This document shows positions 36,480-47,289 of a stretch of DNA of 64,000 nt, one piece after another. The notes under the pieces are model-generated. The model ran no database searches, was not told the origin of the DNA, and was given only the letters and a program-made list of their open reading frames with translations. The position numbers and the translations under genes are program-made. Origin of the DNA: Henckelia pumila (taxonomy: Eukaryota; Streptophyta; Magnoliopsida; Lamiales; Gesneriaceae); the NCBI RefSeq assembly GCF_033568475.1, contig NC_133122.1:179633449-179697448 (forward strand). Reading direction: 5' to 3'. How positions within the stretch are numbered: position 1 is the first letter of the stretch; the number at the start of each line of letters is the position of its first letter.

Positions 36480-37857
36480 CTTTGTTTTAATTGCATATTT
36501 TGCTGCCGTTTTACTGTTGTTTTACATGCATTCATGTGTTTTTATTTAAGTTTTTGCTCATATGTCATGCATCATATCTACATAACATGCTCCCGGGTTT
36601 TTTTTTGTAGGAAATGACACTTTATAGGAAAATTCGATCAGAAATATTCTCGCTCAAGCTGCGGCTTTTGACCAATCGAGCGAGAGAGAAGTGAAGTGCG
36701 AGACAGATGATAAACTGCTCGAGCGGTACTCTTTGGCCGATCGAGTGAAGGGAAGAAGAAGATGCAGATCAGACTTAATTTCGCTCGAGCGGTAGTTTCT
36801 TACCGATCGAGCGCGATGGAGATTCGGAAAGATTTTAATTAAAAAGGAAATTTGCTTGTGAAGGACTCTAGCCTTAATTAATATATTTATCTCGAATTTT
36901 AGGGATCTTGTAATCAGTTTTAGACGGCTGAACACATGAAAACTCTTGGCGGCTAGGTTTTTCTTCTTATTTTCTTATATTTACGTTTTATTTTCTTGTT
37001 CGATTTTGTTGAGAAAATTCATGAGTATTTGTGGCTAAGTTTTATTCTTGGTAGAGGAAGACAAAACCTTTGAAGTTTATTTTACTCGTGAGATTTTGAT
37101 TTTCATTGTTTAATCTCTAATTGAGTATCAAAATTTGTTTGGCATTTATCATATGCTTGTATTTTTTATTATTGGCTTGATCACCTAATAATTTCTCATA
37201 CAATCTAAAGCTAAATTAGATATCAAATTCGTAATTATTTGATTCTTCTAATTTATGAAGCAACTATGATTAATTATTTTCGCTTGTGAATTTATTAATT
37301 CATAGGAACAACGATTGACTAGATTAAATACAACTGTTTGTGTTTGTGTTCTCTGAATTCATCAATTTCACTAGTTTGAATTCTACTTTAGATTTAAATC
37401 TTGATTGCTTGTATCTTGATTTATTTATTGGTAAGGGTTAATTTAGAACGCTTGTGTCTAATTAACTAAAATTAAAGTGAGATATGAATTAAATTTTCAA
37501 TGATGAATATTCAATGAGGATTAATTATTTTTAGAGAATCGATGACCGAGTGAATAACTTCAAGGGCGTATTCGATCGATACCAAGACTTATTTTTAATT
37601 GATTACTTCGTTATAATTTGAATCCTGCATGATAGTTGATAAAAATTATTTTGATTTGCTTTTAATTATTGTTAGTTAATCTCAAAATCTAAAAACCCAT
37701 TTTTATTTATTCTCAGTATTTTTTTAAGAACACGATAAATTTCACTTTTCTCGCGAGAACGATCCTTACTCTCGCTACTATATTTTATTTATCTGAGTTG
37801 AGTCGGATAATTTGGGCTCGATACGACTAAGCGCTACCATGCGATTGTACAAATTAC
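36480..37857 (+). repeat. LTR-like repeat (Ty3/Gypsy Tat/Athila style), possibly solo
   Basis: It has no coding region. Layout resembles the repeat at 38308-39647: a TTTTTGTAGGAAA motif (near 36604), a palindrome array (36649-36813), a TATA-like TTAATATATTTATC (near 36878), a long AT-rich stretch, and a GAGAACGATCCTTACTCTCG end motif (near 37757). Boundaries are estimates, and the element interrupts LTR S copy 2. Confidence 0.45.
36649..36813. repeat. Array of three imperfect palindromes
   Basis: Dyads are at 36649-36684 (CTCGCTCAAGC / AATCGAGCGAG), 36717-36750 (GCTCGAGCGG / CCGATCGAGT) and 36782-36813 (CGCTCGAGCGGTA / TACCGATCGAGCG). The third is closest to perfect. A TATA-like sequence follows about 65 bp later. 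Confidence 0.75.
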
Positions 37858-38065
37858 TTGTATAAATCAAAGTCTTCTAGTGGATCCTTCTGAGGAGGAA
37901 GAATGAGTGACGTAGGAGTTTATCTATGAACATCCATAAATAAATTCGTGTCTATTTTTTTTATTGCATTTACTTCTTATTGCTACTGTTTTTAACATGC
38001 ATTGTTGGAACATTTTCTTTGTTCTTCATATACATAAATGTTGCATACCAAGACTTGCGTTTAGT
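37858..38065 (+). repeat. LTR S copy 2, right fragment
   Basis: AAAGTCTTCTAGTGGATCCT, then GACGTAGGAG, then ATCCATAAATAAATTCGTGT match the right part of LTR S copy 1 (30075-30250). This shows that one S LTR was split by the block 35416-37857. Confidence 0.7.
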
Positions 38066-38307
38066 TGGTGTGATAGGATAACTGAGGGATATGATAAATT
38101 GGTTGATAAGGAATGGGAAATTTTATTGGGTCTGATTCCAGAGTTGTGTTTGATATGAATGATTATTAGTGTGTATATTGTTTGTTTTTTGTGATAAAAT
38201 AAAGGGATAGATATATATTTTATTGTGATGACTATAATACCCTTGTTAACTAATATTCTTTTCTTTTATTACGGAAAAGGAGATAAAGGCCAAAACCAAT
38301 AATTGAT

Positions 38308-39647
38308 TGATAAGTGCATTTTGTATGCATTAGTTCATGATAGATTTATGTTTATTTTGTGTGAATTCATATTATTTTTATGTGTTTTAGTGCATGTGTG
38401 TGTATTTCACTCTTTGGGTTAATTTTGTAGGAAAATATATTTTTGAAGAGTGAATTACGGACCAGCTTTGTTCAAAAAATCAAATTTAATTTTATAGAGC
38501 TACAAATCCGATCTTTACCCTTCAGATTAAATTTCAAGATGTTTGGAAGCTTCTGTCCAAATTTCAGCTTAATCCGACGGCTAGATCTTGAGATATGAAT
38601 TTTTGAAAATCGTCGCCCGGTGCAGAATTTTTGTACTGCGCGCGCGCGAGAATCAAGCTCGCGCGCGCGCGAGTTTCGTGTCCAGGCCTCTGCTTTTATG
38701 TGTTGCGCACGCGCGCGCGTGTTCAGGGGTCATATGTGTTCCGAAAAATCCTTGTTTTGAGAGGAAATTAACTGGTAGGTGTTCCGGACCATATATATAC
38801 AAGATATAACATATTTTTGAGGGTTTCGAAGTTCCAGAGAGCGCACAACACAGAGGAGGAGGCTACAAGGCTTGGGAGAGAAGATTTCTTCTTTCTTTTC
38901 TTCTTTTTATTTTTATTTTTGAATTATTATTTTTAATTATTGAGTAGTTTATTTTCAACCAAGACGGCGTGATTGGGCCGAACAAATTCATGTAGAAAAC
39001 TTGGATGTTTGTTTGGGATTTTTCAGAGTTGATTTTATTTTATTGATTGTTAGATTTATATTTATCTTGTGAATAGTCTGATCAACTGTTTGCTTGCATG
39101 TTAATCGATTCCAAGTCGACAGAGGAGGTATTGATTTTGATCACTCTGATAATTAACATATTGTAAAATCGACTAGAAATAGAATTCGGTTTCAGTGTGC
39201 GGTTTGGGTGTAAACTGAATTTTCACAAATATTTAATGCATTCAAATTTGATTAGAATTACGAAAGATTAGTTCATCAATATTTGAATAGGTTTGATTGT
39301 TCTAGAAATAGTCCTTTGAACAAATTAGGAGAATTCCCGTGAATTAAGATTAAATCTGAGTCCTGAATCGACTACATGTTACAAGATTTGTTCGGTACCT
39401 ACGTGTGTCTTGGTTGTCTTTATTTTAATTATTTTTATCTTTAGTTATTTTTATTCGTATTTCTTAAGCAGTTTTTATTTTATATTCTTATTTTATTTAA
39501 TTCAAAATATTTTATATTATTTTGTCTAGATTAAGTAAAATAATTAAATCTTGAGAATTGACAACAGTCCCTGTGGGATCGATACTTGGACTCTCAGTCC
39601 ACTTTACTATTACTTGACCTGGTGCGCTTGCCAGTAGATTTTTATCA
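38308..39647 (+). repeat. LTR-like repeat, probable solo LTR (Gypsy Tat-style)
   Basis: It starts TGATAAGTGCATTTTG and ends TTTTTATCA, giving inverted TGATAA/TTATCA termini. A TATA-like ATATATATAC lies at 38791-38800. The end region GTCCCTGTGGGATCGATACT (39566-39585) is typical of plant Gypsy LTRs. The 5-bp flanks do not match, so either the copy is rearranged or the limits are slightly wrong. Confidence 0.55.
38640..38721. repeat. CG-alternating palindromes upstream of a TATA box
   Basis: GCGCGCGCGAG pairs with CTCGCGCGCGC (38640-38650 with 38658-38668). CACGCGCGCGCGTG (38708-38721) is a perfect 14-bp palindrome. The TATA-like sequence is 70 bp further on. Confidence 0.8.
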
Positions 39648-39881
39648 AACCGATTTAGCCGGTCATTGATCTTCATCTACCGTGAAACCTCGATGGAGAG
39701 CCCTTGCTTCTGACCTTTTTCCCTTCTCGCAAAATTGAGGTGTCCGTCCTTATCTCCTTTATCAGGTACGTGTTACTACTCGCATTCTGGCTTCTAGCCT
39801 TCTGCAAATAAATTTTCTGTGTAGTAGCCCGTAACCAAATAAAGATATTAAGGAACTAATCGCATTTACTAAACTTGAGTT

Positions 39882-40138
39882 CAGACGCTCCGAAAGGAAG
39901 ATCGGAGGCTCCGAATGTGATCGGACGATCCGAGGCCAGGATCGGAGGCTCCGAACGTGTTCGGACGCTCCATCGGCAGGTTCGGACGGTCCGATCGGAG
40001 TTCAGTATTACGTCATTGCTTACGTCAGCAAGATGAAATCACGACTGACGTATTAATGGGACTTCAAACGCTCCGAAGTCGAGTTCGGATGGCCCGAACG
40101 TGTTCAGAGGCTCTGAAGTGTGGTTCGGACGGCCCGAA
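39882..40138. repeat. Array of at least seven TCGGA...TCCGA dyads
   Basis: Odd-centred palindromes occur at 39902-39914, 39921-39933, 39942-39954, 39982-39994, 40084-40098, 40103-40117 (TTCAGAGGCTCTGAA, perfect) and 40124-40138. The array ends 8 bp before the TATA box of LTR A. Confidence 0.85.
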
Positions 40139-40145
40139 CTCCGCC

Positions 40146-40153
40146 TATAAATA
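40146..40153 (+). promoter_or_regulatory. TATA box of LTR A
   Basis: TATAAATA in CGCCTATAAATAGGG context, directly after the palindrome array. It is the clearest core promoter in the right half. Confidence 0.75.
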
Positions 40154-41137
40154 GGGTGCCGAGCCTCATTTTCAGATGCACCAATCACATCTCTTCTCTC
40201 GATTCCTTGGTCTTCCAGCTTAGATCTAGGGCTTTCTAGGCGTCCCGTTGGGAATTCGGAAGTGGCACAGCGGTCCAAGCGTCGTAGCGGAGCTGTGGCC
40301 TAGTTTTGAGGCAATCGACAGCAAAGGGCTAATGACGGACGAAGGTATAAATTTTGCTTCCTAAAAATATTTAGGAGTATGCAATGACTTAGTTAAGGCT
40401 TTTAGAGCACTTTAATGATATTAGTATCATTCCGCAGTGTAGTGAGGACTATAGGCGTGAACTTAGAGCTGGTAGAGCTTGCCTAGTATTTGAGGTACGA
40501 AAGTACTGTTCGAGATATCCTGACTGAGTATGAATGTATTATGTGACTGCATGATTTATATGACATGATTTTATGCTGCATACATTTGCATCTTGAACTA
40601 TCTCTTTTGAGATGTCTGTTAGTAGGGTTTTACCCTATCTTATTAGTGGATGGACTTCCATCGATTTGGGTCCGGCGTATCCATTGGTATTTCGGTATGT
40701 GAGCCATCTCCTGAAGCGACGGCACAACGTGCTACATACCAGGGCCCGATATATCTTTGTTATCTGATTCTTGGCCTCTAGTCAGTAGGCGGTGCACTTG
40801 CATTCATGTATACTCTTACTCTCTTGCTTAGCGTTTTATGCTCACGTCTCATACTTTGTGTATCTGGACACCCTATTTCATGGGGCAGTTTTGCGATTGG
40901 ATGAGACGGGTGGATCCAAGAGGGGCTAGGCAGTGGATTGGCCAACTGGAGCTTCGTCTAGGTTTTTACAGTATTCGATTTGGGTGTATAACTATTTGGG
41001 TATTTGCAGATTTCTTTCCTTGGGATTGTATATTGTTATTGTTTCTGCAGTTTAATTCTGGTTTATTGTTTGGTTAAGTTAATTGCATGCCTAAATTTTT
41101 GATTAGTAGGTGATCTCGGTAAGGGTCACTACATTTA

Positions 41138-41149
41138 TGGTATCAGAGC
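41138..41149 (+). other. Primer-binding site of element A
   Basis: TGGTATCAGAGC, initiator Met tRNA type, lies 4 bp after the LTR end. Confidence 0.85.
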
Positions 41150-41208
41150 ATGCATAGTATTCTTGGAATTTAGATTTTGCATGAGATAACCGTAAGGTAA
41201 TTTTGTAG

Positions 41209-42728
41209 ATGGCGGATCACGGTGATCAGAGTAGCCATGGCAGTATAGGTGGACGTTGGGGCGATGGTGATCGGGAGCGTCGTCGAGAATGCCATCATCG
41301 TCGTCATGATGAGAACCATTTCAGTGTGCGCCGGTTCTTACATATGGGTCCTAAACCCTTAGTTGGAGGCGTGACTCTGGAGGATGCAGAGAATTGGCTA
41401 GATCGCATGGAGACTTGTTTCCAGACATTCCACTGTACTAAGGAGCAGAAGATGGAGACGCTTGGTTATCTTCTGGATGGGCGAGCCCGTAAGTGGTGGA
41501 GGTTTACTTCTGCACCATTCGTCACGGCGAGAGGAGTTGCCACTTGGGCCGAGTTCCGCACAGCTTTTCAGAAGCTATATTTTCCTCCTGCACTTCTTCG
41601 GGCGAAGGCGGGTGAGTTACTGAGTTTGCATCAGGGATCTATGTCTATTGATGAGTATCAGCAGAAGTTCTTTGACCTGTTATCCTATTTTCCTGAGATT
41701 GCTGATAACTCTGAGATGAAGTACAATATGTTCCTTCAGGGTCTTAACCCAGAGATTCATGACCGAGTTGCGGTTGATGATGATATGACTTACGAGGGCT
41801 TAGCAAGCCGTTGTCACCAGGCAGAGGATAGCATTCGACGTAACATGTCTTTCTCTCAGTCTAGGCCCGCGAGTTCTTTGGGTCCCCGTTTTCAGTCTTT
41901 CAAGAAGTTCGGATCGACTTCTTCTTCCTCTGGTTCCGATGGTGTTGTTCGTTTTGGGAAGAAAGAGAAGTGCGACCATTACGGGAAGAACCATCCGACA
42001 GACAGATGTCGTAAAGCTTTTGGAGCATGTTTCCGTTGTGGAGAGGTTGGTCATCTCCGGAGGGATTGTCCTTTAGCTGGGGGAGGCGGTTCAGGTTCAG
42101 GTTCAGGTTCAGGTTCAGGATCGGGTTCTCAGACTACCGTTCAGCAGAGGTCGCATGGACAGTCTGCTGGGGGTTCTCACTTGAAGCCGCGGGCTTCTGG
42201 CCAGGTGTTTGCCTTGAGACACGATCAGACAGTGGAGGAGAATGAGAAGGTCATCGCAGGTACATTTCTGTTATATGGCATACCCGCTCTTGTACTTATT
42301 GACACTGGTGCATCTCATTCTTTCATTTCTGCACGTTTTGTTAAGAGGCATAAGTTACCTTGCATTGCACTAGACGTAGTAGTTTCTGTTTCTACTTTGA
42401 CGGGTCAATCTGCTTTGGCTAAGCGTCTAGTGATGGGTTGCCCTTTGGAGTTTGAAGGGAAAATTCTGATAGCGAATCTCATGGTTCTTGCGATGGACGA
42501 TTTCGATTGTATTATGGGGATAGAATTGATGACTGCCTATCGAGCTTCAATGGGCTTCTATCAGAGATTAGTACGCTTTCATCCGAATGGGAGTGATAGC
42601 TGGTTTTTCTATGGTGAGGCGCGACCCCCGATGCCATTGGTATCAGCTTTAAGAGCCTGTTGAGCTCTAGAGTCTGGCGGGGAAGGTTACCTCATCTATG
42701 CAGTTGATTTGTCCGCTGAGAGCGTCGG
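41209..42728 (+). pseudogene. Gag-protease of Gypsy element A, truncated
   Basis: One frame is open from ATG 41209 to TGA 42661-42663 (484 aa). Gag core: ENWLDRMETCF, RKWWRF, EFRTAFQKLYFP. Next come a first Cys/His cluster (CDHYGKNHPTDRC), the knuckle CFRCGEVGHLRRDC and a Gly-Ser run encoded by GGTTCA repeats (42089-42125). Protease has DTGASHSFI near residue 366. Codons after the TGA continue the protease-linker frame to about 42728, so the stop is probably a C-to-T change in a CGA codon rather than the natural end. Sequence of element B then begins. Confidence 0.88.
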
Positions 42729-42820
42729 GGATCGACTTGTATTTGAGCAGAGGCTACTTTGCAATTTTCAAAAATTTTAGGGACTAAAATGCAAATTTGG
42801 AGATTATTAGATATTTAAGT
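42729..42820 (+). repeat. LTR B1, left fragment (5' truncated)
   Basis: It matches 56849-56940 of LTR B2 (GGGGATCGACTTGTATTTGA onwards). The first roughly 63 bp of the LTR are missing. Copia C starts right after. Confidence 0.9.
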
Positions 42821-44671
42821 TGAAAGAGTGGGTGCCCGGTGAGCCAACTTGTGGCTAAGGGCTTTTATGACTCTATGTATAAACAATATTTTGTTTAATA
42901 TAATTTACACTTTTATAATGACATTTACTTTATCTTTTATCTTATTATTATGTTGTGACATACTATAAGATGTTTAGATGAAGACCTTGAATATACTATA
43001 GTGTATGTAAGATGTGGTAGCACATGGGGATGACTATCATGAAACACATCTTAAAGTCACTGTATATTCTAAACAGTTCCTAGTCGATTGAGCCGTCCGT
43101 TAATAAGGATAAGGATCGCTCGAGATTGAGACTAGCGTTTGCGATGCCGAGTACCACGTTTCATTGGTATGGAACATAGAGATGTTCAAAGCATGCAAAT
43201 GGATATTCATATGATGAATGATCGAACTACCCTATCCGGACTTTCCAAGTGGTTATCACTTATCGAGTGGATAAAGTCCGCGGTTTTAGTTATACACCAT
43301 TAGTCCTTACTACTTGAAACATCATTGAGACTCTATATGCTAGTACTGTATTTTGACTCGTTTACCGAATCTATTGGGGTCATCAGGTGTCGGGATTGGG
43401 TACAGTTACGACACATATAGGAGTCGATGCTTTGTTGTCAAGGATTCACCACATACTTGCGAGTGTGGATATCCTATGCAATCTGAGGAGATATTAGTGT
43501 AACGAATCTCTGGCCAGAGTACATGATGTGTTTTAGGTTACTTGGTTTTCTAGTAGCACATGCGATGTCACTATTTGATCTTCAAGATACATTGCATAGT
43601 TATCGAATCTCGAACGACTCTCGATTTACCAATGGTTGTTGATTCGATCGGGATATATGGATGAAGGGACCGTACTGTACGCTAACCAAAATCTATTGGT
43701 TCTTGCAGGCACTATCAGTAATACCTAGGGAATCATGGGGCGATGTTGCTAGGCGCTCTTACCATGATTCGATGGGCAAGTCGGAAATTGTTGTTCCGAG
43801 TCACAAGGAGTTGTGAGCCCACGACTAACTGTATCCCTGAACCATTGAGGGTCACACAAGTAATGAATTTCTAATCCCCGTTGAGATAATTAAATTTAAA
43901 AAGTTAAATTTAGTGAATAAAGAAGTGGGACTTCTTATTTAAAAGTAGAGGGAGTAAGATTTCCTAAAATGACATAGTGATGGACATTTTTGGAAACCAC
44001 TGAATTCGGATTCAGAAAATTTATCTTGACTTTAAAAGATGCAGAAATGGTTTCTGTGCACATTGGTGAAATTGGTTTATCAATCTGAGTCACGATGAAT
44101 TTTATATTAATTTCTGAACATGCGAGCTTTGTTTGTCAGGCTTGAACTTATGACTAATGGGCCCTAAGCTGTTAGCAGCCCACATTATAAATAAGTTATT
44201 GCAGTACAGAAATTACACAACATAGGTCATAATTTTCGAAAACCCTAGAGCTCTCTTTCTAGAGAATTCGGCCGCCCCCCTCCCCTACTGTGTTCGAAAA
44301 TTCAGTCTGTGAATTTTTGAATTTGCAGACTGATTTAACAGATCATATCTGTTCTATCTCTTCGTAGAAACTTTTGATAGACTTTCTAGTGCAGTCTATC
44401 AGAGGGATTAAACTTCTGTTCGTGGACCTGATTGAAGAATTGTTCGTTCATCGGTTCCTGGGATATACAACAAGAGCAGATTAATCTGTTGGTGTCCATA
44501 ATCTCGCTTCGAGATTTTAAGGTAAAATTTATATTGTTTAAATTTTATATTATCAATTTTAATCGTAGGAATTTGATACCCATATGGAATCGTTCCATAT
44601 AAAATTTTAAAACTTTCGCTGCACCGGGTATTACTTTCTTTTTCGATCCGGAGAACGACCGTGTTCCAACA
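42821..44671 (+). repeat. 5' LTR of Copia C
   Basis: It starts TGAAAGAGTGGGTGCCCGG and ends CGTGTTCCAACA. A TATA box (ATTATAAATAAG) lies near 44184-44195. Confidence 0.95.
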
Positions 44672-44672
44672 G

Positions 44673-44684
44673 TGGTATCAGAGC
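44673..44684 (+). other. Primer-binding site of Copia C
   Basis: TGGTATCAGAGC one base after the LTR, initiator Met tRNA type. Confidence 0.9.
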
Positions 44685-44784
44685 CAGGTTTTTCTCGAAT
44701 TTTACGATTAAAATTTTATCGATTGTACAAAGCCTCGATTTTTCAGAAAAATAAAACGAAAAGAAAAAAAAAAAAATTTCGGGG

Positions 44785-44910
44785 CTGCCCGAAGGCAGCG
44801 AGCAGCGCCGCGTGCAGCCCTGCGCGCAGCTTGGCTGCACGCAGCAGCCCTGCGCGAGCTAGGGCAAGCGTTGCCCTAGCCCGCGTAGCTGGGCTGGACG
44901 AGTCCAGCCC
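44785..44910. repeat. GC-rich array of four hairpins in the leader of Copia C
   Basis: Stems are CTGCC(C)/GGCAG at 44785-44798, a 10-bp stem at 44810-44819 with 44833-44842, a 10-bp stem GCTAGGGCAA/TTGCCCTAGC at 44858-44880, and GGGCTGGA/TCCAGCCC at 44891-44910. The block begins about 100 bp after the PBS in an otherwise AT-rich region. Confidence 0.85.
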
Positions 44911-46467
44911 AGCGACGGGCGGGCAGCCCAGAAATTTTTTTATTAAAAAAAAAAAAATTAAATTTTTCGTGAATTATGAATTCTAGCCCAAAATGGTTTT
45001 GGGCCCAGTTTTTGGCCCGATTGAAAATTGTTTCAGTTGGTCCACGAGGCAATGGGTCAAAATTGTTTGAGCCCAAAAATTTTTTAAACTAAGAAAATTA
45101 ATTTTTGGATAAATTTTGAATTTTGGAAATTTATAAATTTAATCCAATAAATTAAATCTTTAATTATTAATTTTGGTACAATTGATAATAAAATATGATT
45201 TTATGTATAAAATTGGATTTTATATGTAAAATATGATTTTATGGATAAACTAGATAAAATATGATTTTATATATAAAATAAGATTTTATGTATGAAATAT
45301 GATTTTATTTATTTATATTTATTGCCATTGCATGATGTCCAATAAATTAATTTTTGAATTAAATATTATTGGATAAGGATGATCGATTGCCATGACCAAT
45401 ATTATAGGTGTATGTTAGGTTGTTTACATTTGGCTTTATTATTGATTGTTGGATTTTATTAATGGGCCTGGTTTATGGCCCAAATTTGATTTTATCATTT
45501 GAAATAAAAGTGGGCCTGGTTTATGGCCCGTTCCCACCCCTATAATGTATCCCTTTATTTGTCATAGTAATTTATTGTAAATTCACTAGAAATAGTGGGA
45601 GATTTTGAAGATGGAGGTGGGACCAGCAAGCAATGATAAAGACCGAAAAAATGTAAATTGGAAGCTTAATGTAATAGGATTGCATTGCATACTTGCATAT
45701 TACCTAGGATTGGACTTAGACTCGTGATTGGCAACCATGGGTCGATTAGTAATGGAATCGATCATTCTAAAATAATATATGATATTATTGTTGTATGCAT
45801 GTTTAGACTAAATTGTATGAATCCCGCAAGCATACAAATTTTAAATGATGAGACAAATTTTTAAAATTAAAAATCCCTCATTTTAAATATGATTTAAAAT
45901 TGATATCAAGATAAATAAAGGAAATTTAAATATTGTTTAAATGTTCCTACCTTCCATCAACGATCAATGTATGAGATGCTACCCGCGGATACGGTCCGGC
46001 TCATATTATTGGGGGGGCCCGTTCGTCGGAAAGCTGTACATTGGATCGACACATGTTGTAAGTTGGATGGAACTCCCATGGGATTGGCTCATATTATTGG
46101 GGATCCACATGGCGACCGTCCATCACAACTTAATATTGATGGGTCATCTTGACGTGTCACAATAAACGACGTCATATTATTGGGCCCTTATTGGACATGA
46201 GGTAAAAACATGGAGGTTGCTTTGGAAGCAATTGGGCTCTACCATTTGAAAATTATGGTTGACTGATATTATTCGGGACTATAGTTTGTCAATTGGACTC
46301 CATGTTCCCACTAAAGAAAATATTTCTCATCTTTCACTAGAGGGTAGTGAAATCGTTAAAATAGTGGGAGTGAGATTCATAAAATAAATTTCGCCTTATT
46401 TTATGTCTTAGTAAATTAATTAAACAATCACTGATTATTGTCTGTTTCTTTTCAGTATTTCATTAAG
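44911..46467 (+). other. Long non-coding leader of Copia C
   Basis: About 1.5 kb without a gag frame. It contains AT-rich tandem repeats with ATATGATTTTAT (45178-45310) and three dispersed TCATATTATTGGG motifs (near 46001, 46088 and 46171). Short ORFs show no known family. Confidence 0.6.
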
Positions 46468-47289
46468 ATGAATTCGCGCAATCCACTATTCTCTATTCTC
46501 GAACAAAACAAACTGACTGGCGCAAACTATATGGAATGGTTCCGTAAGTTGAAGATTGTCTTGACCTCGGAGAAGATGTTCTACGTGTTAGAAAAATCTC
46601 CTCCGAAGGAAGCACCAGCTGATATAAGTCCGGAAGAGTTGGCCAAACTTGATAAATGGTGGGACCATGATATCAAGGCCAAATGCTATATGCAAGCTTC
46701 GATGTCTGATGAACTCCAGAGGCGATTTGAGGATACCGTGAATGCTGCTGACATTCACGTACAACTCAAGGAACTTTTTGGGGCTCAATCGAGAGCTGAA
46801 AGGTTCGCTACTGTAAAAGAGTTAATGACATGTCGCATGCGTGAAGGGACTTCGGTCCGTGATCATGGGGTGCACGTGATTTGGCTCATTCAGAAGTTGG
46901 TAACGCTTGAATTGGTATTGGAGCATGAACTCAATGTGGACTTATTACTTCTCTCTCTTCCTTCATCGTTTGACGGTTTTGTGGTGAATTTCAATATGAA
47001 CAAGATAGAGGCCTCCCTTGAAGAGATGGTCAATATGCTTGTAACTTATGAAGCCACTTTAAAGAAGGATAAACCGGTTCTCTTGGTGGGCTCCTCTTCT
47101 TCTGCTAAGAAGGGGCCAAGTACAAAGGGTAAGAAACGTTCTGCCCCATCCAAGAAAACCGGACCTCAAACATGGAAAAATCCAAGGATGTTTGTCATCA
47201 CTGCAAGAAACCCGATCATTGGAAACGTAACTGCAAGGAATATCTTGAGCAGTTGCGAACTGCGAAGGGTATGTTTTATATTGAAATAA
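46468..47289 (+). pseudogene. Gag of Copia C, frameshifted at its end
   Basis: ATG 46468 opens the UBN2-type Copia gag (start MNSRNPLFSILEQNKLTGAN, then EWFRKLKIVL, LKELFGAQS). Near 47175 a short A run appears one base too short. The original frame then runs into unrelated codons and stops at 47289. The zinc knuckle and the rest continue in another frame. Confidence 0.9.

Larger units (their letters stand above)
39820..41133 (+). repeat. 5' LTR of Gypsy element A
   Basis: It starts TGTAGTAGCCCGTAACC and ends AAGGGTCACTACA, with inverted TGTAGT/ACTACA tips, length 1314 bp. A TATA box TATAAATA lies at 40146-40153. A PBS and a gag frame follow directly. Confidence 0.85.

Noticed and set aside
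38308-39647. Reading this as a complete small non-autonomous element (TRIM) with two LTRs
   Set aside because: No internal direct repeats of the ends, no PBS and no PPT were seen; a single LTR fits better.
44672-44986. ORF of 104 codons after the Copia C PBS
   Set aside because: It is produced by GC-rich palindromes in the leader, with low-complexity Ala/Arg/Ser content and no gag resemblance.
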